A stretch of DNA of 64,000 nucleotides, from positions 64,291,001-64,355,000 of the forward strand of contig OY856411.1 of assembly GCA_963693085.1 (NCBI GenBank), given 5' to 3'. A program made the position numbers and the translations under genes. Origin of the DNA: Alisma plantago-aquatica. Taxonomy: Eukaryota > Streptophyta > Magnoliopsida > Alismatales > Alismataceae. Shown here one piece after another: positions 10,753-24,500 of this stretch. The notes beneath the pieces are model-generated. The model was not told the origin of the DNA and made no database searches. It saw only the letters and a program-made list of their open reading frames with translations. Within the stretch, counting starts at the first letter, position 1; the number at the start of each line of letters is the position of its first letter.

Positions 10753-13700
10753 TTAGGCTCCTCAATTAACCATTAATAATTATTAAATTTTACAAACTCC
10801 ATAGAACCCATGGGAGTTATTGGAGGATTATCCAAAAGACGGAGGTGTCTAGAAAAGGATCACGATCAGGGGCTGGCAATATTTTCCTCCGCACCGCTAG
10901 TCGGAATACGAGGACTCCCAGATCTGTGTGATTGCCTGGCCAAAGTCTTAGGGTATGAATCGAAATAAGATACCTTTAGGACTTCTCATCGTATTCATCC
11001 CTTCTCATCACAAAAATTCTGATAAGGACCTAAAGGATTAGGGTTTTCTTTCTTCTCCTCACCCTCTTGAAGTATGGGTAAGGTTAATAAGGTTTAAGGA
11101 ATCCTCCACCAAATTAATGAAAAGCATGTAAATAAGATGTCATGGACATAAGCTTAATAGATTAAGCATAAATTAAAGAATAGATACATGCTTAGGTCGT
11201 ATGACATAAGTTTTCATGTCCTCAGAAGAGACCTGAGGCTAAACCTTCTTGTCAGGAGGATAAGTTAGTCTTGGAGATAGAGATCTCCATTGCAAGTAGA
11301 GACCTGGCACATCCTCTGAGTATGATGCTAACCCTAACCCTAAGTGAAGGTTAGAGAGAGATGAGTTAGACCAGGTGTTTGAAAGGACATGCCTTGGGAT
11401 GCTAGATGATCCTTGGGTGACCTAGCACCTTTGGCAACCCAACCCTGGGAAGGGTCGTGCATGTTAGGGTAAAGGATAACTCCTTAGATGATGATGTCAG
11501 TGAGGGACCTTAGAAACCCTAGGGGCTTATGCAAGTAGGGCATGGCATGCACCCAGGGTACGTGAGCAGTGTGAGCAAAGGGTTGAAACCCTAACCAAGA
11601 GAGTACGAAGGATGGCCTATGAATTAAGCATAAAGAGCTATGGAGAACCTTGAGCGAACGTAGGCTTCATCCAGGTAGGGGCATGCTTTGGAGGTTGACC
11701 CTTCACGAAGATAGGACCTCTAATGGTGAGGTTAGTTATAGAGTTAGCTCTAGAGAGAGAGCAGGAAACCCAGCAAGAAGGTTGGAATCCTAGACTCCGA
11801 GATATGAGGAGAAGTCGGGAGTTGAGGATGATGCGACCTAAGAGGATGATAGTGGTCACCACATGCTTGATCTCTAGAGGTTGATGATGTCTTGGTTTCC
11901 ATGGGAGGGACCAAAACCTAGAGGAAGGATGAGGTATCTGGCACCTATGTGCCTATGGTATAAATGTTTACCTTCTGAGAAAGGAAGAAGATGTTCTGTA
12001 TACCCTGAAGTGGATTTGTAACAAGTTATGAGGCCTTGTACCTTATGGTTTGTCCTTGAGGAAGATCCACCTCTAAGTGTTGCTCGAGTTGAAGGATGAC
12101 AGGAAGTGCACGTTATGCCTTTTGCAACTTGATTCATGGTTAAGAGATAGAACATGTAGTTGGACACCTAAAAGTGAACCTAGGGTTCCTAGGCCTAAAA
12201 GAGGGGAAGTGGTGCACCTAATGCTCACGACGAGAGTTGAGTTTCTATAGATGCGGGCATGGTACTTCCTATGTTAAGAGGAAAGGAAAACCCCTAAAAT
12301 TTAAAGGTATGATTGATGAATCCCTCACAATAAATTTGATGATATGGGAAAGTATGATCTTGATCCGGCATCGAGGAAAGAGGACAATTATGACCTAGCA
12401 TGGTTCAATAAGTGATCTGCTTGTGCCTAATAGCTTGCTAGGGTTAAGTAGGCTCATGTGTAGGTAAACCCTATACCTAAGAGCTTTTGTAACCTTGTTG
12501 TCAAGAGATAGTTTTCCTCCCATCCTGGGAGAGGGACCCCTTTGGTAGGGTGTATATCAGTTTTGTTGGTTTAAGGTAACCTGAAGAGGTCTCATAGGAT
12601 CTTGAGAAGCTAAGTGAAAAATACATGGTATGAGAATGAACCTGTAAACCCATAGATATCCATCTCTAATTGCATATGAATGTGTTACCATGGAGGTAAC
12701 CGGTATGGGGCTTGACCAAGGTAGGCAGGTTGCCATGATCCCTATGAAAGGATGAAAGCCAGCCCATGAATGCAGAAAGAGAGATGATGAAGACTTGGGT
12801 AAGGTTCTAAGTGAACATGTACTATTATGAAGAGTCCTAAGTCTCTCCTAGGGTCAGGTAGGGATAAGACCAATGAAAGTAGGAGTTGCCTAATTCCCCA
12901 GTTGCACATGACCATAGGGTCGGGAGGTAACAGCTATCATTGTCTAAGGGCCATGGGTTAGGAGATTGATCACCTTCATGAACTCATGGGACCCAAAGGG
13001 CAGATGAGTAGGGCACTCTCTTGATGCATGAGGGAAGAGGGATGACCCCAAAAGAGCCGGTACCCTATAGACCTAGAGGAGATGACCAAGGATATAAACC
13101 TCAGTAGGTTCAAGATTAGTTTGATATCATGATGTCTATGACGTAGAGACATATGTGGCACGTTGCAACTTAGATGTAAAGGCGTATTGGCAAGGTGGGA
13201 TGTACCATCTCGACTCTTGGAACTGGAAGAACTTTGTATTTGGACTACAACCAAATGCTTATTTCCTCTTTTTATGGGGGTGAGAGATAGGACATTACGC
13301 ATGCCATACACCAAGGATAAGAGATGATGAAGGTTGGAACGTTGCCACAAGGGATGGGGATAGAGAAGATAACCTAACATGGTAAAGTGAATGATACATG
13401 GTTTGCAAAGACTAAGAGGAATGAGGTAGTCACCTTATGAGGAAGTTTTTTTTATCCTGAGCTAAGTGGAACTTACAAGTTATATCAGGTTGAGTTTGAT
13501 CACCGTGATGATGAAATCAGAGGGTGTTCTTCACGAAGATAGACATAGAGTTTGAGGTAAGATGATAAGTGAAATACATGGAAGTGTATGTCTCTAATGT
13601 TACCTAATACCTAAGGATGTGAAGTGGTAATGGATACTCTGGTTGAGATACATCTGACTTGTTTGACTAGAAGCTAGAAGGGGTTGTTTGGCTAACCCTA

Positions 13701-14724
13701 AGTTTGGAAAGGAGAGGTGTTTGGATAACACTCAGATGTAACAAGATACATTGAAAAGTTAAGAGTTGTTTGGTTAGCCAGTCTAGTCCTTGATACGATG
13801 AAAGGATGGTGGTAGAACCTCAAGTGCACTTCTTTGGAAAAGAAAGTGATGAAACCCCGACTAGAGTGGTTTAATTAGGGTTTTTGAGGAATCTATCTTA
13901 AGGAATCATGACAATATAGGAGATCATGACTTAATACCGTGGTACTACCAAAATAATAAGTGATAGTGGTACCTTAAATACCTAAGATAAAGTTGCATGT
14001 GGTATATGGCCATGAAAGCCAAGGGTCAAGGACGAACACCAGTAACCCCGAGCATGGATATAAAGGATAAAAAGTCCCCGAAAGAGAAAGGGAGGTCATC
14101 ACAATGGGTGTTGTAAAGTCTCCCCTGGATCAAGGAAGGTCAAGATGCAATATGGGTTATGGTAGTTCGCCTTACCTAGATGACATGATAGAGAAAGAGT
14201 TCTGTCAAGGGACAGATTTGGTTGAACTACCCATGAGAGAGATGGTTCAACTATGAAGTGAGTTCAAAGGTTCTTGAGTTTGACCTGAAGGTTCCCTTCC
14301 AAAAGATGGAAGTAGGTGCATGAAGGACTCGATGTTAGTACAGTTTATCACCCCTAACTATGGTTAATATGATCCAGACTAAAGGGTCTGATAAGGGCGT
14401 ATGTGCTTGTTCAGGGTGATAGTTAGAGACAGTTCCTGTCCTATGAAAAGATGTGATGATGACCACCATAGCCAATATCGGGATTCTAAGAAGCTCTGTA
14501 AGGGAGGTTGAGTCAGTCACCACTTCAGTAAGGTGATGTTGGTGAAAGGACCACATGATGATTAGAAAAGGACCACAGAGCATGAAGACGAAAGTCACTT
14601 TAATCATGCAATGGCTGAAAGGAGCCTAGAGACGATGAGAGTCGTGATCAGATGCAAAGTAGACTAACATGCAAAGCACTGTGGGAGAATATAATCCAAC
14701 CCCTCTGAGCTGCAGCTGAGAAAG
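10753..14724 (+). other. Interior of the LARD-like element, no coding capacity recognised
   Basis: Four kilobases rich in GG, AGG and GATGA words, with stops in all frames and no ORF that matches a retroelement domain. The longest ORFs (for example the 134-codon one at 12976-13380, minus) are low-complexity and without motifs. A short CCCTAACCCTAA run lies near 11330. The body could be an extremely decayed gag-pol or an unrelated filler sequence of a LARD; I cannot tell which from reading. Confidence 0.7.
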
Positions 14725-14925
14725 TTGAGTCCCCGATACATGGGTCCATTAGATTTGGATGGGTGGAGATGGTTAGGTTTTGACCCTACCCCTCAGGATA
14801 AAGTAATGTGGGATATTTTCCATGTGTCCAATTTAGAGCAATATGTGAGGTACACCAACCATGTGCTGAGCAATGAACCTAGTGAGCCCCAAGGGAGGCT
14901 GAAATGGCCTGAGTCACCTGTGTAG
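14725..14925 (+). pseudogene. Chromovirus integrase C-terminal remnant
   Basis: The reading SPRYMGPLDL ... DIFHVSNLEQYV ... HVLSNEPSEP follows the typical end of chromoviral integrases (LSPRYIGPF ... NVFHVSMLRKYVPDPSHVL). The central part is scrambled and no chromodomain can be read after it. It lies about 180 bases before the polypurine tract, where a pol gene should end, and is the only recognisable coding relic of this element. Confidence 0.75.
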
Positions 14926-15095
14926 TTTATAGACGCCAGAATGAAAGAACTCAGAGAAAAGAATATGTGATGATAAAGGTTCTTTGGATGCGCCATGAGT
15001 ACGGTAAAGCCACATAGGGGCCAATGATGGACATGGAAAAATCTTATCCTGAATTGTTTGTTTGCTTGATAGATTTTTGAGGACAAAATTCCTAT

Positions 15096-15108
15096 AAGAG
15101 GGGAAGGA
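15096..15108 (+). other. Polypurine tract
   Basis: AAGAGGGGAAGGA directly precedes the 3' LTR start TGTTACAACCC. The upstream words tttttgaggacaaaattc are those usually found in front of Tekay-type polypurine tracts. It primes plus-strand DNA synthesis. Confidence 0.88.
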
Positions 15109-18100
15109 TGTTACAACCCTATTTTTGGGTTCAATTAGTGAGAAATGTAATTTCTCATACTAAAGATAATTGAACAAATAATGATATGATTTGTTTTGAA
15201 ATGAATGGTTTCCTTTCACAATAGCCTTGATTGGTTTCTTTGTGGGCTTTATTGGTTATTGGGCCCAAATAACAAGGAAATTCAATTAGTAAATGGATAC
15301 TTGAATTTTTAAGAAAAGGAATTTCTAGAAACCTCTAGAAGGCAAATCGAAAGAGGATTTTGTGCCTCTTGGGTTCCTTGGGTACCAAGGAGTCCAAGGT
15401 TTCAAAAAGAAAGCAATAAGAAAAGAAAAGATTAATTCAATATTTCTTTATTAAGAAATAAATTGAAAATAATGATAAAATGTGGAAAATAAGTGGAAAA
15501 AGGCATAAATGAGATTCCTTGGTGAAATTTCGTATCCATGAGGATGCTAATATTAAAGGAATGCCAATGAGGAAAAGAAAAGGAAAATAAAGAGAAATCC
15601 ACAAAAAGAGATATTTTAATGAGAAATAAACAAGATAATGAGGAATTATGTGAAATAATGCATAAAGATGTATTTAGAAGGATAATGAATATCCAATAAA
15701 AAGGATTTCAAATTCTTTGAGTTTATTGGGATCCAAGGAGTCCCAATAAAGAAAGAGGAAAGAGAAAGTACCTATAAAAGAAAATAAGAATATAATGTGA
15801 ATACATTATTAATGGATTATGTGGTATTAATGAAGAAAGGGTATTTTCTACAAAAAGCAAATATGATTTCATGGCTAATAAGTTAAAAGTCAAGTATGAT
15901 GAGATTAACAGAGAGATTTTTCGTATTCCTAATTATCCATGGAATAATGATTATCAAAGGAGATAATTAGGAGAGAGAGACACTTGCTTCACTTTGAAGG
16001 AAAAGAGTTTCCTTAATGAGGGGCTTGGTAACTTACCTAAGGCTTCGTACCCTTCTCTATAAAAGGTTAGAACCCCTGGGTCGAGCCCAAGAGGTCCCTG
16101 CATCCCTTTCTCTCTACTCCCTTTTCTTCTTCTTTCAGAAACCCTAGAATAATGGGTAATGTAGCCATGGATCCACGAAGAGCTGTTAAACGATCCCGTT
16201 GGAGGGAGGAGGCCTCCACGACAATCTAGGAAGGATCGGAGACCGAGATCGTGCTCCTATCTCCATGCAATCCCATCCGCAGGACTGCAAGCTGCTGCAA
16301 ACGCAGCAGCAACCACGACCCGTTCTTCACTTGAGAACGGCCATGGTGGTCGCGACCTGGAGGGCGCCACGCGTGCGCCGAGGAGCGGCGGAGGCAAAGG
16401 AATAGGACCGGAGGGCCGTCGAGTCCAGGGGGAGCAGAATGTGTCGCGCAGCTCGCGACTAGGGCTGCAGGTCGGCGTCGTTGCTGGCATCGCGAGGAAG
16501 AAGAAGGGGCACATGCACGTTTGACGGAATTACCCTTTCGGGGTATGAAACAATGGCTGAATTAAGCGGGGGTATAACGGTAATTCTGTTATATTTCCAA
16601 ATCGAGTGCTTGCATGGGATAAGTGATGTGGCGCGTCCTGATTGGCTCAAGTAAGTGAACTTTTACAAAATTCATATCTCCTTATTCGTAGCTCGGATGA
16701 TAAAAGTTTATATATGAATTTTGATCAGAAGAACACAAGGAATCCAATAAAAATAGTTTTATAGCTTGAATCTGATCATAGTTCGAGATGTAGTGTAAAT
16801 TATCATATTTAATGCATTAAAGATTAAGAAACCCTATTTTGATATGATTAATGTGTTTAATGAATCATTAGAGTTAATGTTAACCTGTTAAATGTAAAAA
16901 GGTACATTATGTTAAAAAAGGAAGAACTTTGCACATGTTTAGTCTAATTTAGAGTTTATGTGCTTGAAATTTGAAAAGAACATAAAGTTATCATCTTTAA
17001 TGATTTAATTAAAGAAAAACCCTTAGATTTGATGATAGATGGACTTAATGACATTATTTGGATAATTCAAGTTGATATTAACCTATTGTTAATAAAAGTG
17101 AAAATAGGATTTAAAAAGATGATATTTTTATATAATTGGTTTAATTTAGGGTTTCGTGCATGATTATGCATTAATGAGCTTGAAAACCCTAATGTAGATG
17201 AATATGCCTTTTAATTGTTCAAATCCATAAGGATATGATGATCCTAAGTCAAATATTGGGTATAAAAGACTATTAAAATGGATAGTTGAGCAATTAAGGT
17301 TCATATAAATAGAAAGGAGTATTTTAGGGTTTTTTGACCTAAAATGGATAAAGTTTGAGGAATTGATCTAAGAAACCCTAATGACTATTAATGAAACCTT
17401 AATGCACATTAGAAACCCTAGAAAGAGAATCCAAGTCAATAAAGTAGATTCTTGATGAAATGTGTAATGAATAGAGTACATATTCTTTACAGGAAATATG
17501 TGATGATTGAATTACTTGCTTGGATCTGTTGATTGGCTTGATTGTATATACATGAATTATATGTTCAATAATCTGCATGACTCATCAAATCAGGTATGTG
17601 GTTACGCTTATGGCTATACCAAATAGTTTTCTGAGGATTTTATCGATGTTTCCCTCGATGCATGAGATAACTGTTGGATGTTTTAATTCATGCAACTATA
17701 AAGTGAGTATGACTATCACTATGAGTATACATGTATAACTAGCTAGATCTGAGTCCACCCCTGTGGCTATGCAAAGGCTAAGGATAACCTAGAGCAAGGT
17801 CTAGGGTATCATGAGTTAGAAAATGGGCTACACATGTGTAGTGCCACGAGACTCTTAGCATACCATGAGTTTAGGAGTGGGCTACCTACGGGTAGTGCCA
17901 TGTGACTCAGCCCTAGAAATTGATTCACCTATTAGGTGAAGTCATGAGGGGTAAAATGGAAATCTACCACAAGGGAGGTAGTATCCAGGTCCACTGCAGG
18001 GACAGCACATGGGATAGGGTACACATGGATCGTGTAGTTATACTTAAAGCGTAAACTTGTTTGTTAAATGATAATTGAATGTGATACATTATTATAGATA

Positions 18101-18454
18101 ATTGCATGATTATTGTTTCCCCCACATACCAGCTTCGGCTGACCGACGTTTTGTTTGTCGGAGTTTTAGGAACAAGCCAAAAGGACAAATAGTAAATCGT
18201 CACATTGTGAAATACATGAAGAAAAATACAAGGAGGATTAGTTAGCGTAAAATCTTTAAGTGAATAGAAGTTAGAAATCTAAAATTTCAAAAGGTATGCA
18301 AAGTTTATTTTTCTTACAGCTTTTCAGTATAGTATGTTAAAATTTGATAATCATTCTTGGTTAATTGCTGAACCTTTGATCTAGAGGTTATGGGTGCGGC
18401 TTCAACCTCTCGGTCTCCCTTAATTGGGGGTTATCGGGAGGTGGGGTCGTAACA
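15109..18454 (+). repeat. 3' LTR of the LARD-like element (3.35 kb)
   Basis: Runs from TGTTACAACCC to GGTCGTAACA. It contains a TATA box at 16058 and then a short GC-rich leader (about 16190-16520), followed by long AT-rich U5 sequence. Short ORFs in the GC-rich part (16199-16405 and antisense) have no known motif. The last 0.9 kb is duplicated at 9850-10738. The solo LTR at 54798 begins with the same eleven bases and has a similar internal plan (TATA box, then GC-rich leader) but is otherwise divergent. Confidence 0.92.
16058..16066 (+). promoter_or_regulatory. TATA box of the LARD 3' LTR
   Basis: CTATAAAAGG about 950 bases into the LTR, followed some 30-40 bases downstream by the likely RNA start region. 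A strong match to plant TATA boxes. Confidence 0.72.
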
Positions 18455-21400
18455 GATACTTTTGCTTTTTTAGCACCAGATGGCGTGGAGCTTCTTAAGA
18501 GGGTTCAAAAAGTTATGAATATTGACATTATGACCCCCCCCCCACACACACACACAAACAAATCCAGGGATGTAGTGTTCCAAAGAATTGGGCTTGTTCC
18601 CCAAAAAGGATGGCGACGCAACGTCTTTCCAGCCTACCTTCTATTTCATTGTAAAGCTTCATATTACAAGATATTCAACGATAGTGTTTTTTAAAATTTG
18701 TGAAAAGTGATTAGGTCAAATTCATTCTCAACCTTCATGTGTGACTTATTCACCAATTGTGGTTATGTTTGATGGAATTAAATTACAAACTAATTAAAAT
18801 AGGGTTCAAACATTTGTCATATAGTGGAACCTTTTTAACATTATACTTGGACTTTGTAGCCACATTATTGTTTAATTGATGCATGAAATTTGAAAATCAA
18901 TGTTTTTAAATCAGAAGATTTAATTTTTAGGATGTTATACACCAGATTGTTAAATTTAAAGTTTTGAACCAAATTGTTTTTTTGTTAACTTCAATATCTG
19001 AAATCGGCATGAATCTAGATTTTAATGAAAGTCAAAGTTTTTGTTATCAGTAACTTAGATTTTCTACTAGTGTACCCCACACATCCGAGTTTCGCCAAAC
19101 TCAAAACGACATAGATTGTGAAATTTAGAAGTCAGAATCGTGTGCCCAAACTTCAATTTATTTGTCTAGACCTAGAACAACATAGATTGTCTAAACCAGA
19201 ACATGTAATCATTTTATATCAAAAATTTGATAATAAGGTTGTGTGCGGGAAGAGATGTGCCTATCAAGACTAACAAATAAAAATAAACGTAGAATTTGTT
19301 TCTATATTCAACAATCTAAGCTATCCATTTACTAAAAGCATTGTTATATCATTTATCAATAGGTATTTTCATCTTTTCTTTTTCTTTCAAAATTTCAACT
19401 ACTAATAAAAATGACATTTTTTATGTACTTGACTCTCTCTCTCTCTCTCTCTCTCTCCCTCCCCTTACATTTTTTCTCGCATTTTTTTTCTTCTTTTTGA
19501 TATTGTTCTCTCTTGCCTCTTTAACCAATTCCTAATTCGAATCTCCCTTGTGAAGGGAAATAAAATTAACCTGCCTGATTACTTAGATCAACAGAACTTC
19601 CCACCTGTAGTGGCTTCATAAGATTTTACCTACAACATCTGGTTGCGATCTCGTCAAGCAAAATCAAAGGTTCTAGTCGCCGCCTTCTCAATGAAGACCG
19701 ACGAGGGCTCTAGTTACTGTGTTTTCAAACAAAATATTAAAAAAAAAGTGATGCTTCTTCCAACGAGATCGCAAATTGTAGCCGCCGCCTTCTCAAGCGA
19801 GGTCGCAATCTCTAGGCATCGTCTTCTCAACCAAGACGACGTAGGTGAATTTGGGATCGGGAATCGGGAGGAGATAAAAGAGAGTTCAAGTTATGAGTGT
19901 CGAGTAGTGGGTCTGATCAGTTTTGATGGAGGGCGTTTTTTGAAATTTGACCCATTCCGTGCATCCTTAGATTAGATCTAGTAAGTGAAGGGATCCATAC
20001 AACCCAATAATAACGGGCCGGATCGTACTAGGTCTCAGTTGGTATGTGGCTACTGGATCAAATTGCTAATGAATCGGAGGACAATGGTAACCCCACCGTA
20101 ATGCGTTTCCCGATACATGTGCTTCCAAATGCAATGCATGCTGAATGATTGGACGACGCTTGGGTCAGATTAATCATTTATTTATCACTTTAAAAACAGT
20201 TCCAGTTGAATTTAGGGTGACCTGGTGAAAAATGTAAATCGAAAAGATTTGAGTTGATAAAAGATCAGCGTGGATTACTGGGATACCTACTGCCTACATG
20301 CATGACTACACGTGGTTAAGTGCTATAGTTCCAGCCATTCAGTTGGAACCATTTGCCATTTAAAAAAGCAAAATATAAAAGCAAAACAACGAAATGCAAA
20401 TGGGGCATACGGTAATGAAAAAGTGGAAACAAGAAACAAAAAGGAGCGACTATTTGGTGTTTTTGCGTTGTATCCTATATAGTTCTCTACTTCTTTAGAC
20501 AAGTGAGCGATGTAGGCTGATTTGGACAAAGTTAAGGTATTTCTGGGAAACAAACTCAAAGACATATGTACATCCTGGTTTCCGAACAAAGGGTGCGACT
20601 TGGAAAGGCTTGGGACCCTGAGTAGATGGATAGAAACTGGTTCTCTATCCCAGCAGCCGTGGTATCGTGGCTCCGTCTCCATGCCTTGATAAATCTCCTT
20701 GTTTTGATTCACTCGAGGCTTTCTTTGTCGGATTCATAGGCTTCATGGACCAAGTACCCGTTGTGGACAATTCGCACACCAGGTGATGCCGAAGTGAAGC
20801 TGTGACTGGGTTTTCATATGCGGTTCAGTTTACATCATATACATGTACATTGATGAACAAACTTAATCTACAACCCATCCCGGTAAAGAGAGAGTACAGG
20901 GACATTCTAATCTATCTAGATTAGACTATTTATATCTTCTTTGTCACGACCTCTCTACAGTAAGGTAGACGGCGCTCACAACCATCATCATCACCGCCAC
21001 TATCACAGCAACGCGTGCTTTTCATCTTCGCCATCGCAGCACATTCGGCCATCGCAACACACACCCATCACCACTGCTATCTCCTTCGGCATCGCCGCTT
21101 TGACTCATTCGTGGTTTTGACACCTGCACGTTCCTTATGGTTTTGACACCGAGCAGGTTCTCACGGTCTTGAAAACCGCATACACCCTCACGGTTTTGCC
21201 CTTACAGTTTCACCCTCACGGTTTCGCCCTCACAGTTTCGCCCTCACGCTTTGACCCTCATGGTTTCACCCTCGCAGTTTTGCCCTCGTGGTTTCACCCT
21301 CACGGTTTTACCCTCGCAGTTTCGCCCTCGTGGTTTCATGCTTTCACGATCTTAAAACTGCATGACCTTTTCAAAGTTTTGAAACCATGTGAACCTCTTC

Positions 21401-21540
21401 ATGGTTTTAAGACGGCAATGCTTGCACTAATTTGTACTCTCCTCACCATTCATATAATATTTCTATCAGCACTAATTTTTAAATATTTCTTATATACCAT
21501 TTCTATTAGCACCAATATCAGGACTAATTTTCACATATTA
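18455..21540. other. Unassigned 3-kb interval with simple repeats
   Basis: No retroelement or known gene domain is recognised. It contains a 69-codon plus ORF at 18485-18694, interrupted by C10(CA)n at about 18534-18557 and ending in a hydrophobic stretch after VVFQRIGLVPQKGWRR. It also contains a (CT)n tract at 19433-19458 and two diverged copies of a 'gcgatctcgtcaag ... gccgccttctcaa' phrase around 19645-19830, inside a 110-codon ORF (19643-19975). The 129-codon minus ORF at 20323-20712 has no motif. Candidates are old transposon sequence or a gene relic; I assign no function. Confidence 0.4.
21185..21338. repeat. 14-bp tandem repeat, 11 units
   Basis: Eleven consecutive units of consensus CCCTCACGGTTTCG, each exactly 14 bases, with variation mainly at positions 6-9 and 13-14. 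Because 3 x 14 is a multiple of 3, the plus-strand ORF over it (21169-21573) shows a 14-residue protein period. That period comes from the DNA repeat and is not evidence of a gene. Confidence 0.93.
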
Positions 21541-21544
21541 CAGG

Positions 21545-24500
21545 ATGGCCTCACCTGCAAAGAAAGTCATTGAAGCAGGCCATTGGACCAGAGAATAGTT
21601 GTTGGAGCGCCGAGATAGGCTCCAACACATTATCGACATGTGCGCAAAGAAAATCATATCTCTAGTTCAACTGCACAAGGTCATTCATGACCTTGAGCGT
21701 GTCAACAAATGTCTGGCTGAGGACCCAGTTGAGGACCTCGACAAACCTTCCTCAACTGATTAAGGCCCTGACTACGAGCCAAACTTTGATGAAGAATCCC
21801 CAGCTAGCAAGTCAAAGGGGAAGAGGAAGGCCCAGGAGGCTGCAACCGAACGACCAACAAAAAGACAGGCAAGGAAACAAGTTCAGTCCACGACCTCCAG
21901 GGAAACAATTCTGGAAAGACAAGCAACTCCCCCTTCTGCCACTGCCACAGCTGCAACAAATGATCTTCAGATTCAACATCTATAAGTTGGTAACAAAATT
22001 TCGAAGCCAACAAAGTACATTTGCTCCAACATATTGAAGAAGATGGGAGTATACAAGAGAGTTATCGACCTCCTCGACAAGGCAAACCTCTCCACACTCT
22101 ACTTTGTTGACCAAAATTCTTATCTCGAGCCCACACTAGAATTCTTCACTCACCTTTCCTAACAACCAGTGGAAGACAAGGACAAACAAATGGGCGGGGG
22201 TGAACACAAGCCCGTCACCTCGCTTTTTGGAAAGCAAGTTTCATTAACTGAACACAAGTTGAACAAAATCTTCATCGACAGCCCAGACCAGCTGAAGAAT
22301 GCTATGGAAGAAGGTCCAGATCACCAACTGTTCAACATGCACACCTTCTAGAAATATCTGACTGGAATCCCAAACTACGATTCCAAGACTTGTAAATCCT
22401 CCAATATCCACTCCTTCCTGGTGCAAACGCTACACAGAATTATGATAGGAGCACTTTTCCCTAGAGCATAGAGCGAGAATGTGCTCATCTCAGACCTCTT
22501 CATATTATGTTCCATCTTAAAGGGGCAGTCGATTAATATCGGACGGTAGGTGATACATAAACACACATCTTATGCCCCCGGAAAGGAAATTTGCATGGGT
22601 GGTCATGTCACATCAATTTTGAAGTACCTCAAGATGGACGGACCACTACAAAAATATACATTTATAAAAGGTGACAACCTAGCCAACAAGTAGATTCTAA
22701 AAAACACATGCATCATCAAAGAGAAGGATAAAAAGATCCATTATGTTTTCTGTACCACTGTCAAAGAATCAAGAACGTTGTTACCACTTCCCGAGCTTGC
22801 AGATTATGATAAAGACAAATATCTATTCACTCAAGAGGAGCTTGCTACTCTATTAGCCTCTATAAAAGGGAAGGGGAAACAAGCAACAGAAGGACAAATG
22901 AAGCACAGTGTCACTGCTCCTGCAACACAGCCAAAGAAAATACTGGTGATGCGGCCGTCCAAACTACAAACACATAAGCAACAATAGTCTGGGACGCCCA
23001 CCTCCAAGATCACCCCAGAGGTAGAGCACCCCTATGAGGATACCTTCAGGAATCCAACATCAGATCCCTTCATCTTGGGTCTGGATATTGGGATCACCTC
23101 TACATCCACTCCCACCACCCTAGGGATAGAGGGGTCGAGATCTCTATCTTTCACCACCCGGTTATTTTCCACCATACCACCACCCACAACCATTCCATTC
23201 ACCATAACTACAACTCCACTCACATCATCTGATCCCCTTCCTTTCCCCACAGGCGATCCAATTTTCACCTCAATGCCAGATCTCACCTTCACTTCCACCA
23301 CCTTCCCCCAACATTCTCGGTTCCACATTTCATATTTGGGATGTCGCCACCTTTCTCATCCACCACCACCCTGATACTGCTGGTAACTCCTTCTACAGTT
23401 GCCACACGATTCGTGGGTCCACTAATGGTGTCTCTCTCACACGGCACCACCACCCTTCCACCTGGACCCCAACCACCTTTCCCATCCACCACTAGGGTCC
23501 CCTTTTCACAAGTCGGTGAGGCATTCGGACGTCAATTTGACGTTATTCAAACCCTCCTCACCGACCCTTCTAACATCTTACAATATGTTTTTTCTTGTGT
23601 GCCGGGACTTGGTACACAGGTATCCAAGCTCGACGAGCGGACTCACGCCTTACTGAACCTCCTAACAAGCATTCAACAATAACAGGAAGTAGAGGTCCAG
23701 CATGTCAACCTCATTGACGATTGCTTGCAAACCCTGCCAAAATTAATACTTAGCATAAAAAAATAGCAAGAAACGTCAGTCCAACAAGTCAACCAGGTTA
23801 CAAAGCAAATGCAACCATTGCCTGCGACCCTTCACGAGCTTCAACAGCAACAAGTTACATTGAGCACGTGTATGGATCACATAGAAATCAGCCTCACACA
23901 TCTCATCCGCCACTAGGAGGAGCATGCAAATGACGCTTTAGATCAGCTACAAACAAAAGTGACTGATCTAACAACATGACTCCTCTCCGCTAAAGTAAGA
24001 TACACAGATCTCAAGGAAAGCCACGACGCACTGCTCGAAACCCACGAGCACGTGCAAGTAGCACTTGAAGAATTACAAGCCATCCATCAGCGACGCAGGA
24101 AAGCATCAACTAAGAAGAACAAAGGCAAAGTGGTGGATGACGAAGATGATGAAGACAATGATGATTATGATTCCTCGGCTGACTCCAACGCCGAAAACTC
24201 CTCTTCAGACGACCAACCGGACGACCCAGTAATGCTGGAGAGAGCACTAGTCGAGGAGCAAATAATACAAAAAGGGGAGACGGTGGAGACCACAAGGAGG
24301 GTGGTAGAAAAGATTCTGAAGACCACCGTGCCCCTAATAACAATGAAAATGTAACAAAGTCCTATGCAAACCAATTCCTCAATTTTTCTTCTATGGGCTC
24401 TTTGGGGGATACAGCCAAAGACGCAGCTTTTGCTTAGTTTCAACAATGTATCTTGAAAACCAGCACTAGCCTGCTCACAACAGCTATCACTTTTCCACCA

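Larger units (their letters stand above)
9850..18454 (+). mobile_element. LARD-like LTR retrotransposon with mostly non-coding interior
   Basis: A plus-strand element with a 5' LTR remnant (9850-10738), primer site, a 4.4-kb interior, polypurine tract and complete 3' LTR (15109-18454). The 889-base left LTR piece matches the last 883 bases of the right LTR, with about 30 substitutions counted by eye and one 6-base indel. Only the last part of the 5' LTR survives, so the 5' end has been lost. The interior has no recognisable gag, RT or RNase H, only a chromovirus-type integrase tail near 14725. It therefore depends on proteins from a relative. Ends and primer site resemble Tekay-type elements. 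Confidence 0.88.

Noticed and set aside
12976..13380. 134-codon minus ORF in the LARD interior as a gene
   Set aside because: No motif, opposite strand to the element, and no supporting start or splice signals.
21169..21573. Protein-coding gene with PHGF repeats
   Set aside because: The 14-residue period equals three 14-bp DNA units; no sequence beyond the array supports a gene.
21545..23340. Many in-frame TAG and TAA codons in otherwise open frames, as if stops were read as glutamine
   Set aside because: All other features are standard plant transposons, TGA stops also occur, and C-to-T decay at CAG and CAA explains the pattern. No case for a variant genetic code.
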